From Trema orientale (taxonomy: Eukaryota; Streptophyta; Magnoliopsida; Rosales; Cannabaceae), in NCBI GenBank assembly GCA_002914845.1, contig JXTC01000044.1, forward strand, positions 1,252,342-1,316,341: 64,000 nt of DNA, written 5' to 3'. A program made the position numbers and the translations under genes. The notes beneath the pieces are model-generated. The model searched no databases and had not been told where the DNA came from. It saw only the letters and a program-made list of their open reading frames with translations. Positions 13,202 to 25,489 of the stretch are shown here, in pieces; the first letter of the stretch is position 1, and every line of letters starts with the position of its first letter.

Positions 13202-14324
13202 ATGGAAGAATTCAAGTATCGATTTTTGTTACATGATTTTTTTTAAAAGGGCCTGAGGATCTTCGCTGTATATGTGTTCTACTGTTCTATTTTTAGTTTT
13301 TTTCACATTTTTCTTAATACTTCTCAAACTGAGTATTTGTTGATAAGAAGGGTGGCAGTGGTACACAAACTCGGAAGAGTATAGTCGTCGAAAAGCGTCA
13401 ACAACTTGTCGTTTGTATTCAGTTCCCTCTCACAGAGGAATGTTTACTGTTTTTCATAAACACAAAGCGACGTGTCGTTTAGTTTTACATAAACGCATTG
13501 TCGTTAACGGCTGCATATTATCTAAAACAATTTTTAAAAAAAATTAATGAGCTCAATGACCTTCCCTTAACCCCTCTCCTGCAAAATGGCATTCTTGGGA
13601 AAATTAGGTGAATAACTAATTTTTTAAATTAAATTTTAATGTTTTAGAAGTTATATATAATATTTATTTTTTATTTAGTTGTGAAATATGTAGTATTTTA
13701 TTTTTTTGTTAACATTTAGTTATAAGTTTTTGATCTGGTTATATATTAAATTTTGGGTAAAAAATAACTAAATAGCTAATCAGTTTTTTTTTAATTATTT
13801 TTTTTAACTTCTTTTGCTTATATGGCGTAGAAAAACTCAAAATGCATAAGTCAAGCTTCACTGCTAGTCGGTCAAGTTCAATAGGTCGGAAAATCACGAT
13901 TTTACGTTTGAAGGAATATTAATTTATGATAAGTATATAATTTATTATCATTAATATTATAAATAAATATAATTAATTTACCACAAAGCTCTTTTTTAGG
14001 AAAATAAAATAGTAAATAAGTAATATATAAATTAGATAATTTAATGACAAACTCCAATAACCTCTCATTCCCTTTTTTAATTCGCCATTTTTCTTTTCTT
14101 CTTTTGGTAAATCTCTCAAAACTCCAAAACTCTCTCACACATTTCATAAAACACCTTGCACCATACCCATCTCCATCTTTTTCACATCCAGCATTTATGC
14201 ACCTAAGCATACTAGAATCATATTTACTTAGTAGAAAGTATAAAAATCTTTTTATTTTTATTTTTCGCAAAACCAAAACAATACCCAAGAACCAAACGTA
14301 AGAGATTAGATCTATAGCAGTTTA

Positions 14325-14790
14325 TGGCATGTTTACTAAAGAGTAATTAGAATAATATATGGGGTAATGATTCACATACAAAAGTATACTAAAATATAGG
14401 AAAGAGGAAAATATGTGAGGCCCACACAAATTTAGGAGAAAAGAATAGGAATACTTCATCCACCAACACCCTAAGGAGTCTAATTACCGTAAATACTCCT
14501 TTTCTCTTTTTTAATTATTAAAATTATAAAATATAATTTTACCCTAAAAAATCTATCTACTTTAAATCGTACATGCATTTAAAAGGATAATTTAGTAAAT
14601 ATAATACATTCTCATTACTTTTCCTGGGTTTAGTAAACAAATGAATAGTATTATAATGAATATGATTCCCACTGCTATTAGTTTTAAGTAGACAACATAC
14701 TACAAATAATGATTCATATACCCTTCTATTTTATTCCCATTCATTTCCCTTTTTATTTATTCCGATTACGATTACAGCGAAGTAAACTTA
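14325..14790. mobile_element. MITE-like repeat with GTTTACT ends
   Basis: The left end reads GTTTACTAAAGAGTAATTAGA. The reverse complement of 14600-14640 reads GTTTACTAAACCC...GTAATGAGAAT, and the reverse complement of the 14790 end reads GTTTACTTCGCTGTAATCG. So one left and two right termini of the same inverted-repeat type are present, suggesting a composite of two related copies. No coding capacity. I could not find a clean target duplication. Confidence 0.55.
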
Positions 14791-15159
14791 CTATTATATT
14801 AATGAAAAGCCAAAAGCTTTTTTTAAAAAAAAAAATAAAGCACATGTCTAAAAATAAATAGATTAAAATAAAATCCTGAAAATACGAATAAAATTATAAT
14901 AATTATCAATCAAATACAATATATCAGACAATTCCTAATTGGAATCCCTAATTCTTTAAAAAAACTCACAAAATATTGAAATGACGGAATTGGTCAATAG
15001 AGGTAGACGGCGGACTTCCTCAATGGAGGTCATCGGAATGAAATGAGAGGAGCTAAAGCTTTGGTATGAGTTAGAGAGAGTTTTGTTCGAAATGAGATGA
15101 GAGAATACTATTCGAAATGAGATGAGAGAATACTATATGGAGAGAGAGGGGGAGAGAGA

Positions 15160-15480
15160 GAGAGAGAGAGAAACCTATTTGGAATGGCTTCTAGAAACTA
15201 CTTTTAGCTTTTTAAAGCAGTTTGAGTAAGTCTTTATTTTTGGTTAGTGAATTTTGAAAGTTACTAGGTAACCTTTATTTTGAGAAGCAGTGTAATAGTT
15301 AGTTTTCAAAACTGATTCTGCTTCTATAATATAAAATTGTCTAAAATATCGTTTTATAGCACACACAATCTATAGTTTACCAAACACTTAGATAATGCTT
15401 TTAAACAATACAGTGGATTCGAAAATTAAATTTCCAAAGTCCTTAGATGTTTTTTCTCACAAATGTTTCTTACTCACAGC
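15160..15480 (+). repeat. Dispersed repeat, copy 1
   Basis: About 320 bp that recurs at 18650-18975 in the same orientation. Shared blocks include CTACTTTTAGCTTTTTAAAGC against TTACTTTTAGCTTTTAAAAGC, then the block around CACACAATCTATAGTTTACC against CACAAACAATCTATAGTTTATC. Preceded by a GA-rich simple repeat (15145-15170). Non-coding; probably an unclassified MITE family. Confidence 0.75.
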
Positions 15481-15816
15481 ATAATTGCAATACAATACAG
15501 TACAATAATACTAAACTGGTCAGAGTTGACCTAGAGAGAAAGTGATATTACGGGCATAAAACATGAACAGAGAGAAAAAGCTGGAGGACAATTTTGGTAT
15601 TAAAAAGATTAAATCACAAAATAAGGTATTTTAGTTCAAACGATTAAAAAGGGATATCCAGCTCAGAGGAGCCCCAAAAATAGGGCAATTGTGCTCAAAC
15701 CCCTTATTAAGACTGAGTAGTCGTTTTAGAGGATCTTATTAGATTCAAACGAGTTTTTCGTCATTTTATCGATAGAAAACTTAAGTAATATTATAAAAAA
15801 AATTTCAGAACTATTA

Positions 15817-16108
15817 CGCTCCGTTTGGAACTCAAATTTTGGAGGAAAAAGAAATATGAAAATACTTTTCCTAAAAATTTATAGTTCTTTATTTTGACAT
15901 TTTTGGTTTTATTTTTTTTTTTTTTTTTTATGAAAGATTTTACTAATTAATGTGTCAACATTTTATATACTAAAAAATAACATAAAATCTAACTCTCATT
16001 TTTCTTGAAAAAAATTTATATCATTTTTGTTTCAATTTAAACAAGAGAAAATAGAATTCCTTGGAATTTTTTTCTTTACCCCAAAAAATACAAGGTCCAA
16101 ACGGAGCC
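15817..16108. mobile_element. PIF/Harbinger-like (Tourist) MITE
   Basis: 292 bp with terminal inverted repeats GCTCCGTTTGGA...TCCAAACGGAGC and a 3-bp target duplication TTA on both sides (15814-15816, 16109-16111). The duplication length and sequence fit the PIF/Harbinger superfamily. No transposase frame. Confidence 0.75.
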
Positions 16109-17184
16109 TTAGAATTTTTATTCAAAACTATTATTAACCATGGAAAAATAACAATAATAACATACATATTACGTTTAAAAGAATACTAATAACTTAACCT
16201 CATAACTTGGCCTTGTTTGGACAGTCATTTATTGCTAGAAATAATGTGTCATGATTTGTTTCACCACACTATTAAATTTGCATCGTTGAAAATTGTGTCA
16301 TATTGTTTTATGAAAATTTGGTGCAAAAAATTGAGTATACTAGCATTACCTTTTTTCTTTTTTTTTTACCTGTATGGAATGCAAAACTGAAATTCCTTAT
16401 AAATTATTTACTAAAAAAGATCTTTTTTCTAATGAAAATTTGAGAACCAAAAAGTAGCCTTATATTTACTTTAAAATTTTGGGTTTGAATAATACACTAA
16501 TTAATGTATCCTCAATCAAATAAGTTTGGCCTAAGAATGACAACGGGGCGGATCGGAGACGGTTTTTTAATTACCGTTTTCATCCTCGAAAGTTAATCGC
16601 AATACCATATCTGTCCCATCAACCATTCTTTTAGATGGGGGACAGTATAAGGTTAACCAACGGATAATAGAGAAAACAATGGTTATCGATTACACGTTAA
16701 AAAAAAAAAAAAAGATGACAATACTAAAGTTTTTCATAATTGACAAAACATTAAAATGCAAAAATATAATAAATAATTTTCAAACCCTAAAATTTAAATA
16801 TATAAGTACATATAATTCTCTAAACTCATTATGTTACCAAAGATATATGAATATAAATTGTGTAAAATTAAATATATGGCACAGAGAGCTCAACCTCGTA
16901 TCTATATGTATAATTTTTTTATATAGTTTTTTATGTGACTATATATATATATTTATCTGGACAAATACGATGCAAATTATACTAATATTATCCCCGCACT
17001 ATACATGTGTATTTACGGTGCATTTATTCCTTATCTCAGTTATTTTTTCTACTTGGGCATTTTTTCTTCTTTCCATTCGGATCGGATAACTATGGATATC
17101 TATAAATGTGGGTTATATTACTATCCCTATTTCAGTTTTAGTTTTATATGCATACAAAACTTGACTTAGAAGATGACAATTTGA
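16109..17184. other. AT-rich intergenic DNA
   Basis: No gene seen. 16537-17100 begins GACAACGGGGCGGATCGGAG and ends with a related GATCGGATAAC, which recalls degraded hAT-like repeats, but no convincing termini or target duplication could be shown. Confidence 0.35.
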
Positions 17185-17500
17185 TTTTTTTTTTTTTTTT
17201 TATGGGAAGAAAAAGGGGAAGGGGGCGACCAGAGTGGTATCTCTCCCTAGGTGTGACTATAGGAGCTTCTAACACTGCTAATGGGAATGTTCGTTGAGGA
17301 CCCTTAGAGACGAGTCTTACCCCATCGGGCGATGGAGCACGTCACCTTATTCTCACCGAATGGTAAGACACGCGTGAGGTGTAAGTATGGGCACACTCCA
17401 TCGGATCCTGATATGGTAGGAAACAAGCTTTTACATTTAAAACTCCTGAATGAGCTCGAACTCACAACCTCAGACCACACCTTACCATTATACCACCCCA
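17185..17500 (-). mobile_element. tRNA-derived SINE
   Basis: Read on the minus strand, the element opens with an RNA polymerase III A-box-like GTGGTATAATGGTAAGG (17481-17497). About 20 bases on is a B-box-like GAGTTCGAGCTC (17452-17463). A body of about 240 bp follows, then a poly(A) tail (T run at 17185-17201 on plus). Order, spacing and tail are those of a plant SINE of about 315 bp. A clean target duplication was not found; GATGA is shared on both flanks. Confidence 0.75.
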
Positions 17501-18649
17501 CTTGATGATATGATAATTTAAATTTAGTCGAACACATTTCACTATGGTCCATCATAAAATTGGGAAAAGTGACCTTTTATGGTTGAAATTTGAATCAATT
17601 TCTTTTCTTTTTATGGCATTGTTGAAGGAGAACTTTTTGTCCGCCAATGGAAGAACTTAATACTATATTTATCAAGTTAAACTTGTCTTCTCAGTCGAAA
17701 ATTCTTAATCTCTAATCTCATTCACATTGGAGACAATGGAAGGACTTTTCTCTTCCAACTTACTGTTCCCAATAATATATTTTTGGAATCTCATATCTTT
17801 AATCCACATACGAAATATTATATAATTGTACATTTTAAGTTTTAGTTTATTGAGCTTACGAAAATAAAAATTGAGATAAGTGTGGTACGAGGTAGATTTA
17901 ACGATTTTGTTCAAAAACTGATAATCATTTGACCCAGTTGAATTTTGCACTCGATATCTCACGGTTGAAGATGATTATTATGTTTATGGTTTTGCGTTCC
18001 ATCAGAATCAAGTCATTAACCAAGGAGGATATTTTAGAACAATTGAATTGATCTGCTGCCATGGTATTTTTAGATAAAATAATTAAATGGTGTTTTATCA
18101 CCGAATGAATATCAGTATATCTATTTTGTGTAAATTATCTGCTCGATAAATCCCTAAATACTAATTTTTTTAACAGAATTAAATCTAAAATTAACAAACT
18201 TATGGCAAACAAAGTCACAAAGATTGGCACGGAATTGACAAAATCTGTCTTATGCTTTTATATAGGGACATTATTCACTTAAATAGACTTTTTTGATGAA
18301 AATTTTGAAAATTCGAAATTACCATATGTTTCAATTATCTAGTAAAAATGTAATCGTAGTCAAATTATTTCAATAACAGTCTAAAAACTAGATCTGAGTT
18401 CAGAAATAAAATACAAGGCCAAAAAAATCAGATTTAATGATGATGATTCATCTTTTCTGACTCTGATTACGATAAAAATTTATAGAGAAAATTTGTGAAG
18501 AAGTTTGGAATGATCATGGCTTAGCCAAAAGAATATTTATGCATGTTAATTGGGGTATTTAGGGAAATTTAGATATTTTTTCTCTTTTATATTTCTTTCT
18601 AATGGAAATTGAGTTTTTCATGACTTAATAAATGATCCATCTAAGCTTC
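17501..18649. other. AT-rich intergenic DNA
   Basis: No gene, repeat or regulatory element that I can support in this stretch. Confidence 0.4.
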
Positions 18650-18975
18650 GGTTTGCAATTGTAACTAGATATTACTTTTAGCTTTTAAAAGCAGTTAGAG
18701 AAAAAAAAGAGAGAGAGAGGTATTTGGTAAATTTTTACTTTTAATCAGTAGATTTTAAAAGTTGCAGTTTAAATGATATTTTAAGCGAAATTTAAGAAGC
18801 CGTGTAATGGTTGCTTTTCAAAGTAGATTCTGTTGTCATGATACAAATTGCCTAAAATTTCATTTTATAACACAAACAATCTATAGTTTATCAAACAATT
18901 ACATACTTCTTTTAAACAACAATGCAGCTTTGAAATTAAATTTTCCAAATGTCTATATATTTTTTATCACGATTG
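18650..18975 (+). repeat. Dispersed repeat, copy 2
   Basis: Second copy of the repeat at 15160-15480, in the same orientation, with many substitutions and small indels. It carries its own GA-rich run (18705-18720) at the equivalent position. Confidence 0.75.
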
Positions 18976-19796
18976 CTATTTACTTACAACACAACTATAG
19001 TAGGTTTGTTGCTATTTACTTACAACACAGCTTAGTCTATCGACTTATATATTTATTATAAAGTTTACCTTACCCTATCTTTGCTTCTAATACCTTTCCC
19101 TATATTTTAGTAAATGTTTCAAAAATTCTTGAAGACTAATTGCTTTTACAGCTAGGTTTGTTGGTCTCCATTTTTTTCCCCATTTTGACTTGTGTTGAGG
19201 GATTCCTAAATTTAACTCCCTTAGAAAACATCCAAGTTGTTGTTGTTTTTGTTTTTGTTTTTCCTTGTTTTGTTGTTTGTTTGTTTTTTTTTTTTTTCGT
19301 TTTGTTTTTGTTTTTGTTTTAGTCCCATAGTCAACATCTTCTACTTGTTTATGGAACCGACAAAAGTATGTTTATAATTATCCATTGGCTTGATATTAGT
19401 GGTAGTTTACCTTCCTAAATGGCCAACGAAAAGACATAAATGCCCTCCCTTCACCAGCACTACTACACTAATTATTAGGTCCATAAAGCCTCTAACAAAT
19501 AGCTTCGTCAGATTCAGACCCTGAAAAAACTGGATCATAAAAAAATATGCATATATATTTAAAAAAGAAAACAAATAAAAAAGACAATGGTATCAAAGTC
19601 AACTTGAAATGTTTCCTAGCTCTATACAAAGCGATCAACTAATCATCAATCGTGTTACTCAACCAACTGGATCATCAAAGCCATCATTAACCATTAAACA
19701 TTAAAGAACAAAGAAAAGAAGTATAACCAAAAAAAAAAAAGATTTTTAACAAATATAGTACCAAAGATCAGTGTTGTTTTTTTTTTTCCCTGAAAA
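18976..19796. other. Intergenic, downstream of the RIC gene
   Basis: No gene seen. 19230-19320 is a T/G-rich simple sequence (repeated TTTTTG and TTGTTTG units) that generates an apparent short frame. The part near 19796 should hold the 3' UTR of the minus-strand RIC gene. Confidence 0.4.
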
Positions 19797-20950
19797 TCAA
19801 GCTTTTTTTACCAAATTGTCTTTAACAATATGGCTGAGATCAACGACTAGAGGAGGTTGTTGATGATCATGATCATTATCATGAGACTGGGCAGCCATTG
19901 CTAGCTCAAACTGCTTGAGAGAAATGGTAGGGAATGAAAGAACTTCTGGAGGATTATTCAGATTCTCCAATCCCATGCTCATTCCCATTCCTTTTACAGG
20001 ATTTGTAGTCGTTGATCCATCCAATCCTATGTGGGTCACGTGCTTCACGTCCGTTGGGAATCCGATTTCCATCTCCTTTTCTTCCTCCTCCATCTCTTCC
20101 TCTTTGTACACTAATTTATCCAAATTAAGAGATATATAGTATCAGATGAATAACTTCAAAATCAAGAACATGGTAAAAAAAGGTGTGTTAATTAATAACA
20201 AATAAAGGGATGATATAACAATATAGCATGTACACATTTGAGAACATTATATCGAACTTTCTTTTCCAAAGAAAAAAAAAATGTAAATGTAAATGTAATG
20301 TATGTCAAAAATATGTTAATTATAATTTAAAAAAAAAAACAGAGATTAAGTTGAGTAAATACGTAGTACTACAATTCTTGGATTGACTTATATTTTGAAG
20401 GTTTTTTTTTAAAAAAAAAAAATAGTACTAATCATTTAAGATTGCCATTTGGGCAAACACATAATTATGGAATAATATTGAAAAAAGAATAGTAGTACTT
20501 CTTTTATAACTTACAAAATATCTGAGAGAAGCTTTTGATGCTTCTGATCAATCTCTTTATGCCACCGGAAATATTAGGCTTTGGTAGACTCAAGAAACCC
20601 ATGAAAGCATTCTTCCTCTTCACTCCAGATGCCGATGAAGACAGCGACAACGACGAAGACGAACTTATTTCTTCGGCATTTTCTCGTCTTCCTTAGAAAA
20701 CGTATACCCAAAAAACCAAACATAAGTACCACAATCACAAAAAACTTACCAATAATATGTATCTAAAGAAAAAGCATGCAATTTAGATGTACAGATAGAC
20801 TGAAAGATCCATACTCGTTGGTTTTTGTTCATGATCATGACTCGGTTTTTTCGCCTGATTATTAGTAGTTTTTCCTAGAGCAACGCTTGATTCGGAATTG
20901 CATCCGATGGTGAAAGGAAGAACAACAAATCTCTCCACTCGATCTCTCAT
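19797..20950 (-). CDS. CRIB-motif ROP GTPase effector (RIC4-like)
   Basis: ROP-interactive CRIB-motif protein: binds active ROP/RAC small GTPases at the plasma membrane and links them to actin, calcium or vesicle traffic. Three coding exons (minus): 20815-20950, 20515-20691, 19797-20110. They total 627 nt and give 208 residues, in the usual size range. Start chosen at [17 protein letters not shown], a family-type N-terminus; one extra Met lies directly upstream (20951-20953). Exon 2 gives a Ser-rich patch, then [19 protein letters not shown], a basic segment near residues 85-103. Exon 3 gives an acidic run followed by the CRIB core [17 protein letters not shown] at about residues 120-136, then the conserved [19 protein letters not shown] (TA)n TATA-like run lies upstream at 21013-21023. 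Assignment to the RIC4 branch rather than a sister member is from the N-terminus and is less certain than the family. Confidence 0.92.
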
Positions 20951-23900
20951 CATGATCAAAACCAAACTAAAAAATGTACTTATCTCAGAAAACAGTACCC
21001 CCAAATGAGTGTGTATATATATATGTTCAACTTATTGCTATTTGGCTTTATGGACAAGCTAGAGTGATATAGTGGGAGAAAAAATGTGACAGTTTGGTAT
21101 AAAATTGGGAGAGAAATTAAGGAAAGTATAATAATCATGGTTATTATTAAAATAATTATTGTTATTATTATTATAAGTGGGTGTGTTAGGGAAGAGTTGT
21201 TGGTTGGTTAAACTGTGCAACTCAACCTCAACCTGCAACTTTTGCTGATTGAATGTCTTATTTTGTGGGATTAGTTTTTTGTTCTTGAGCCCACAGACCA
21301 AACTTTAATTCCTTATTAAAGTAGCACTGTTTCTTTCTTTTTTGCTAATAAAAAAAGTAGTAGTACCACTGTTTATGATTGTTATTCATTGTGATGGGTT
21401 CACTTTAATTCTTATTGGCCCTGCCTCTCTTAAAGAATAAGTCAAGAATTGTTAGTTTCTCTTTTTTTAAATTAGAAAAAAGAAATTGCCAAATTGGATA
21501 GATTTATTGTTTGGACATATATTTTATTAAATTATGAAAAAGTATTTTTAGGTTTTTATATGGCTGAATTTATTTGATTCTTATACAATTTTGTTGTGAG
21601 ATCATGTATCCCGTATTATTCTGTCCCCTACATAGTCTACTAATTAAATAATGCTATATTATATCATCTTCAAGCAATTAATTTTTTTAGCAACTCAACT
21701 CAAAACGGCTCCATTATTTTAGGATGATATGGCATGATTTAACTGGTGAAATCTGAAGATGATAGCGAAAATTAGGACATGTGATTTTCAATCTGGCTCA
21801 AGTTTTAATTCATTTATTTATTTTCTTTTCGAAATAAAAGTCTATATTCTTATTTTCTCACATTCTTATATAAGTCGTTGTGTTTATTTTTATTTTTATT
21901 TTGTTTATAATATTTAATTTTCTTCGTCGAATTTGAATAAATTTAACACTTCAAATGATTGCTTCAATCATTGAGTGAATCACAAGGGATCTGAGTAACA
22001 GAATTCAACGCAGTGTTTGAGTGTTTCTTCCTCGTCCAGTTGAAGGTAAGAGCTGGGATTGGATGAATTTGTATTATAAATTTCTAATTAATTAGTTTAG
22101 TTACATCTTGATTAATACTAAAATTTTTCTAAATATCTGAATCAATTTAATCCATTTAATCTGCTGATAATTTTAAAATTAGCTTCGGTCTGCAGATTGT
22201 AATTAAAAATATCCATTTATTATCTGTGCATGAAATATTATAACACCTTTTAAATTTTATTATAAGGTGTAAAATCTTTTTTCCGATCTTCTTGATCTCG
22301 TTTTGTATACTACTACTGTACATAATATACGAATGAGTTACAAGAAAATAATTAAAAGTTCATTAAAAAAATGTGACAATCAAATTATATAAAGAATTGT
22401 AGCTAAGGATAAAACTAATAGAAGGATAAATAATTATGAATTGGCGAGATCAACTAGCTAGTTTTGATTATATAATTAAGTATTAACTATTAACTACTAT
22501 AAGGAGTAAAAGCAATCATTCTTGTACAGTGAAGTTTGTTTCATTTTCCGATCTGTCCAAGCACTCTTATGGCAAATTGACCCTCTCCTAGAAAATGGGC
22601 ATCCACTGGACCATTTCAATAGGATTTACATTTTATACATTTCCATTAATCTATTAAAAAAAATTAGGAATGTAAATTTATAACTAGTTGCTATTATTTA
22701 ATTATATATACCTACAAGCTACGGAAATCATACTAATTCTATATTATTACATTACTTACACGTGGATTGCTACTTGTAATTCTATATATACTCTTGTTTA
22801 GAAAAAAAAAATGTACAAAAGAAAAATTATGACGAAGAAAAAGAAAAAGAGATTGACTAGATCTACTTTGCTTGTGTTATAATAAGGTCATTCCTTGCAA
22901 AATTTCATTTAAATAATTAAAAAAAAAAAAGAAAAAAGAAAGAAAAGGAAATACATTCCTTGCTTTCTATCCATTAGATGAAATAATTACAAAATTAAGC
23001 CTTCTTCAACGGCGATGCTTCATAATCTTTTGGCATGCAAATCTTCTAATAGGGTCACCAAAAGCTAGCCTACTTTTCCTTCCTTCTTGTCTTGATCTGA
23101 CTTTTTCTTTCGGTTCATTGTCGAATTTGTTTTCCCTTTTATTTTTAAGATTAACAATGCTATAGCGTATAAGGTTAAGATGCTACAGCTCAACTCATCT
23201 CGGCTGACGTTAGAATCTTAATCTAATGCTGAAAGGAAATTAATTAATGAACAAAATAAGGACCATTTTTTTAAAAAAAAATATAACTATATATAACTAC
23301 TTGTCATGATTATTATAAAACCAGTAAATTTTTGTATTGAACGTTGTGACTAACTGTCATAATATATTAACAATTACTAATGGTGTTGTTTTCGTCCATG
23401 AGTATTTATATGAAATGGCCCTTTTTCACCTCATTTTAAAAAAAGACCGTTTTCAAAACCTATTTAATTAATGTCCTTTTTTATCATTTTTGCAAAATGA
23501 CCATTTTTTAATAGATCAATTTTTTGTGTATTAGTTTTATTAGTATATGAGTTTGTATTGGTATATCAAAATTATATCAAAATACAAATTTTTGTGTATT
23601 AGGGGTATAAATTTCAAATCAATATATGTCAATACATCAAAATTATATTGAGTTTTTATCAATATATAAGTTTTTTTATTTTCATGAACTGATATAAATA
23701 CACAAAAATTGATGTATTTTAGCGCTTTTTGATAAACTAGACCATTTTTCAAAACTTTTTGATAACTTTAGTCATTTTTTAATAGTATTTAAAAAACAGT
23801 CATTTATTAAACTTGAACACAAAATTTGGCCACTTGGCTAAGAAACCTTCAGCTATCTCATTATTTAGCTGAGCACTAGTTAAGCCCAACAACTTTGCTT

Positions 23901-25480
23901 TGTAGTAAATTTATTTCACAAAAAGGTAATAAAGAAAATGTACTTTGTAGGCAAATATCTCAACTGTTGGTGGCGCTAAAGATTTCGTGATTGTAGATTA
24001 AACCGTCTATAATACTCAATGCATAATTTGAACCTTTTTTTTTTTTTGTTTGGGTTCCCTTTTCCTATTTTTTTGGGCTCAAGCTAGCCATTTATTTTAA
24101 AAAAATAAAAAATAAAATTGAGCAATGTATGGTTCTTGGGTAAGCATTTCAAAAACAATATCATTGGTAAAAATCATGACTTTATCTATAAGTTGAAAAC
24201 TGATATCTATAGTCCCGTAGTACTAGGTGACTTTGATAATGATCACGCAAGTGAGTCTAATGGTCACCCAGGTAACTATAGTGGTCAACTTTGTGATTTT
24301 GGCAGTCACTTGATCGGTGATCACTTGATGGCTGATATCAACAAGTGTTGGAATCTAGTAGAGTGACTTTGTGACTTTGGTTAATGAGTTTGGATTTTCC
24401 AATACTTAGAAAATACTCAAAATTGTCAATAACTTATCTCAAATACCAAATTTGTTTTGCTTTCCCCTTTTAAGGTGAGTTATGCAGCAAACATTTATGT
24501 AGTCTCTTAGCTTGACATAACTGTTGTGTGCAATTTTTACATCTGCTCGTATTTAACGAGTTGGTTTGAAGCTCGCTAAGATTGATGTGTTCGAGTTGTT
24601 CGAGGAAGCATAAGCTCTTTTGAAGCTAGCCGAGATTGAGGAGTTCGGATATTATAAATATGCGAGTAGTTCAACACAACAAAATTTTCTCATTCAAATT
24701 ACCCCAAAATTTGGGATATTATTTACAGTTTCAGGAATTTAGGAAAAACAATTCAAATTAAGATATTTCCTAATTTTGCAGAATTAATACGAATTAAATT
24801 CGTATTTATTGTAATCTTTTTCAAATATTCAGTTATCAAATTTGTAATAGGAAATCCTAATCTCTAAAGCCTATAAATATACGGCTAATGTACAGAGAAA
24901 ATGATCTGAATTCTGGCAATGTACAGAGAAAATAATCTGAATTTTGGCTTATTAAAACTCAAAAGAAATAAGAATAACTATAGTAGATGTAGACTCTTTG
25001 TTCGAAAGGCTGAACCACTTTAAAAATCTTTATTTTCCCTTATTTTGATCCTCTTACTTACATATTTTTATACTGATCCTCTTATTTATATGTTTTTATA
25101 ATCCCATTATTATACCAAAATTCGGTATCAACAATGACATTATGGTTAGATATATTCTTAAACATTGTAAAACACTTTACTCAATTTTTTTTCCAATTTT
25201 TGCTAGGTCAATATTTTAGAGTTTAGGCATAAATTAACTTCTTATTTTTATAAATTTATGTTTGAGTAAGTACCTACAATATGAGTTTGAATAGATTTGC
25301 GTAGCGACCAATTTAAGTTAAAGTAGAAATCTTTTTAGCCAAGGAATATAAATCTATAAGTACATGGCTCATGCCAAAATTTTAGATTATGAGAGTTAAG
25401 AAGTAAGGAGAAAATTAGAGGTGTGAGGTCAGGTGAGATGAGGAGAGGTGAAAATAGACGTGGAAATCAATAAGTAGGCA
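20951..25480. other. Gene-free AT-rich region
   Basis: No gene seen in about 4.5 kb beyond the RIC promoter. 23400-23830 has repeated short blocks of the type GACCATTTTTCAAAACT in both orientations. 24160-24365 is rich in GTGACTTTG and GATCAC words and yields a short frame without protein character. 24880-24960 holds a 30-bp tandem repeat (GTACAGAGAAAATGATCTG and a variant). Around 24650-25135 the layout TATAAATATA, transcript-like stretch, GGTATCAACA resembles an LTR, but no target duplication was found. Confidence 0.4.
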
Positions 25481-25489
25481 TTACTAAAG

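Noticed and set aside
24118-24366. 82-codon plus-strand frame with repeated GTGAC/GATCAC words
   Set aside because: No start context, splice signals or recognisable protein; looks like repeat sequence.
24540-25134. LTR-like stretch ending GGTATCAACA
   Set aside because: TATA and leader-like text are present, but no matching 5-bp duplication or TG start could be paired, so it was not called as an element.
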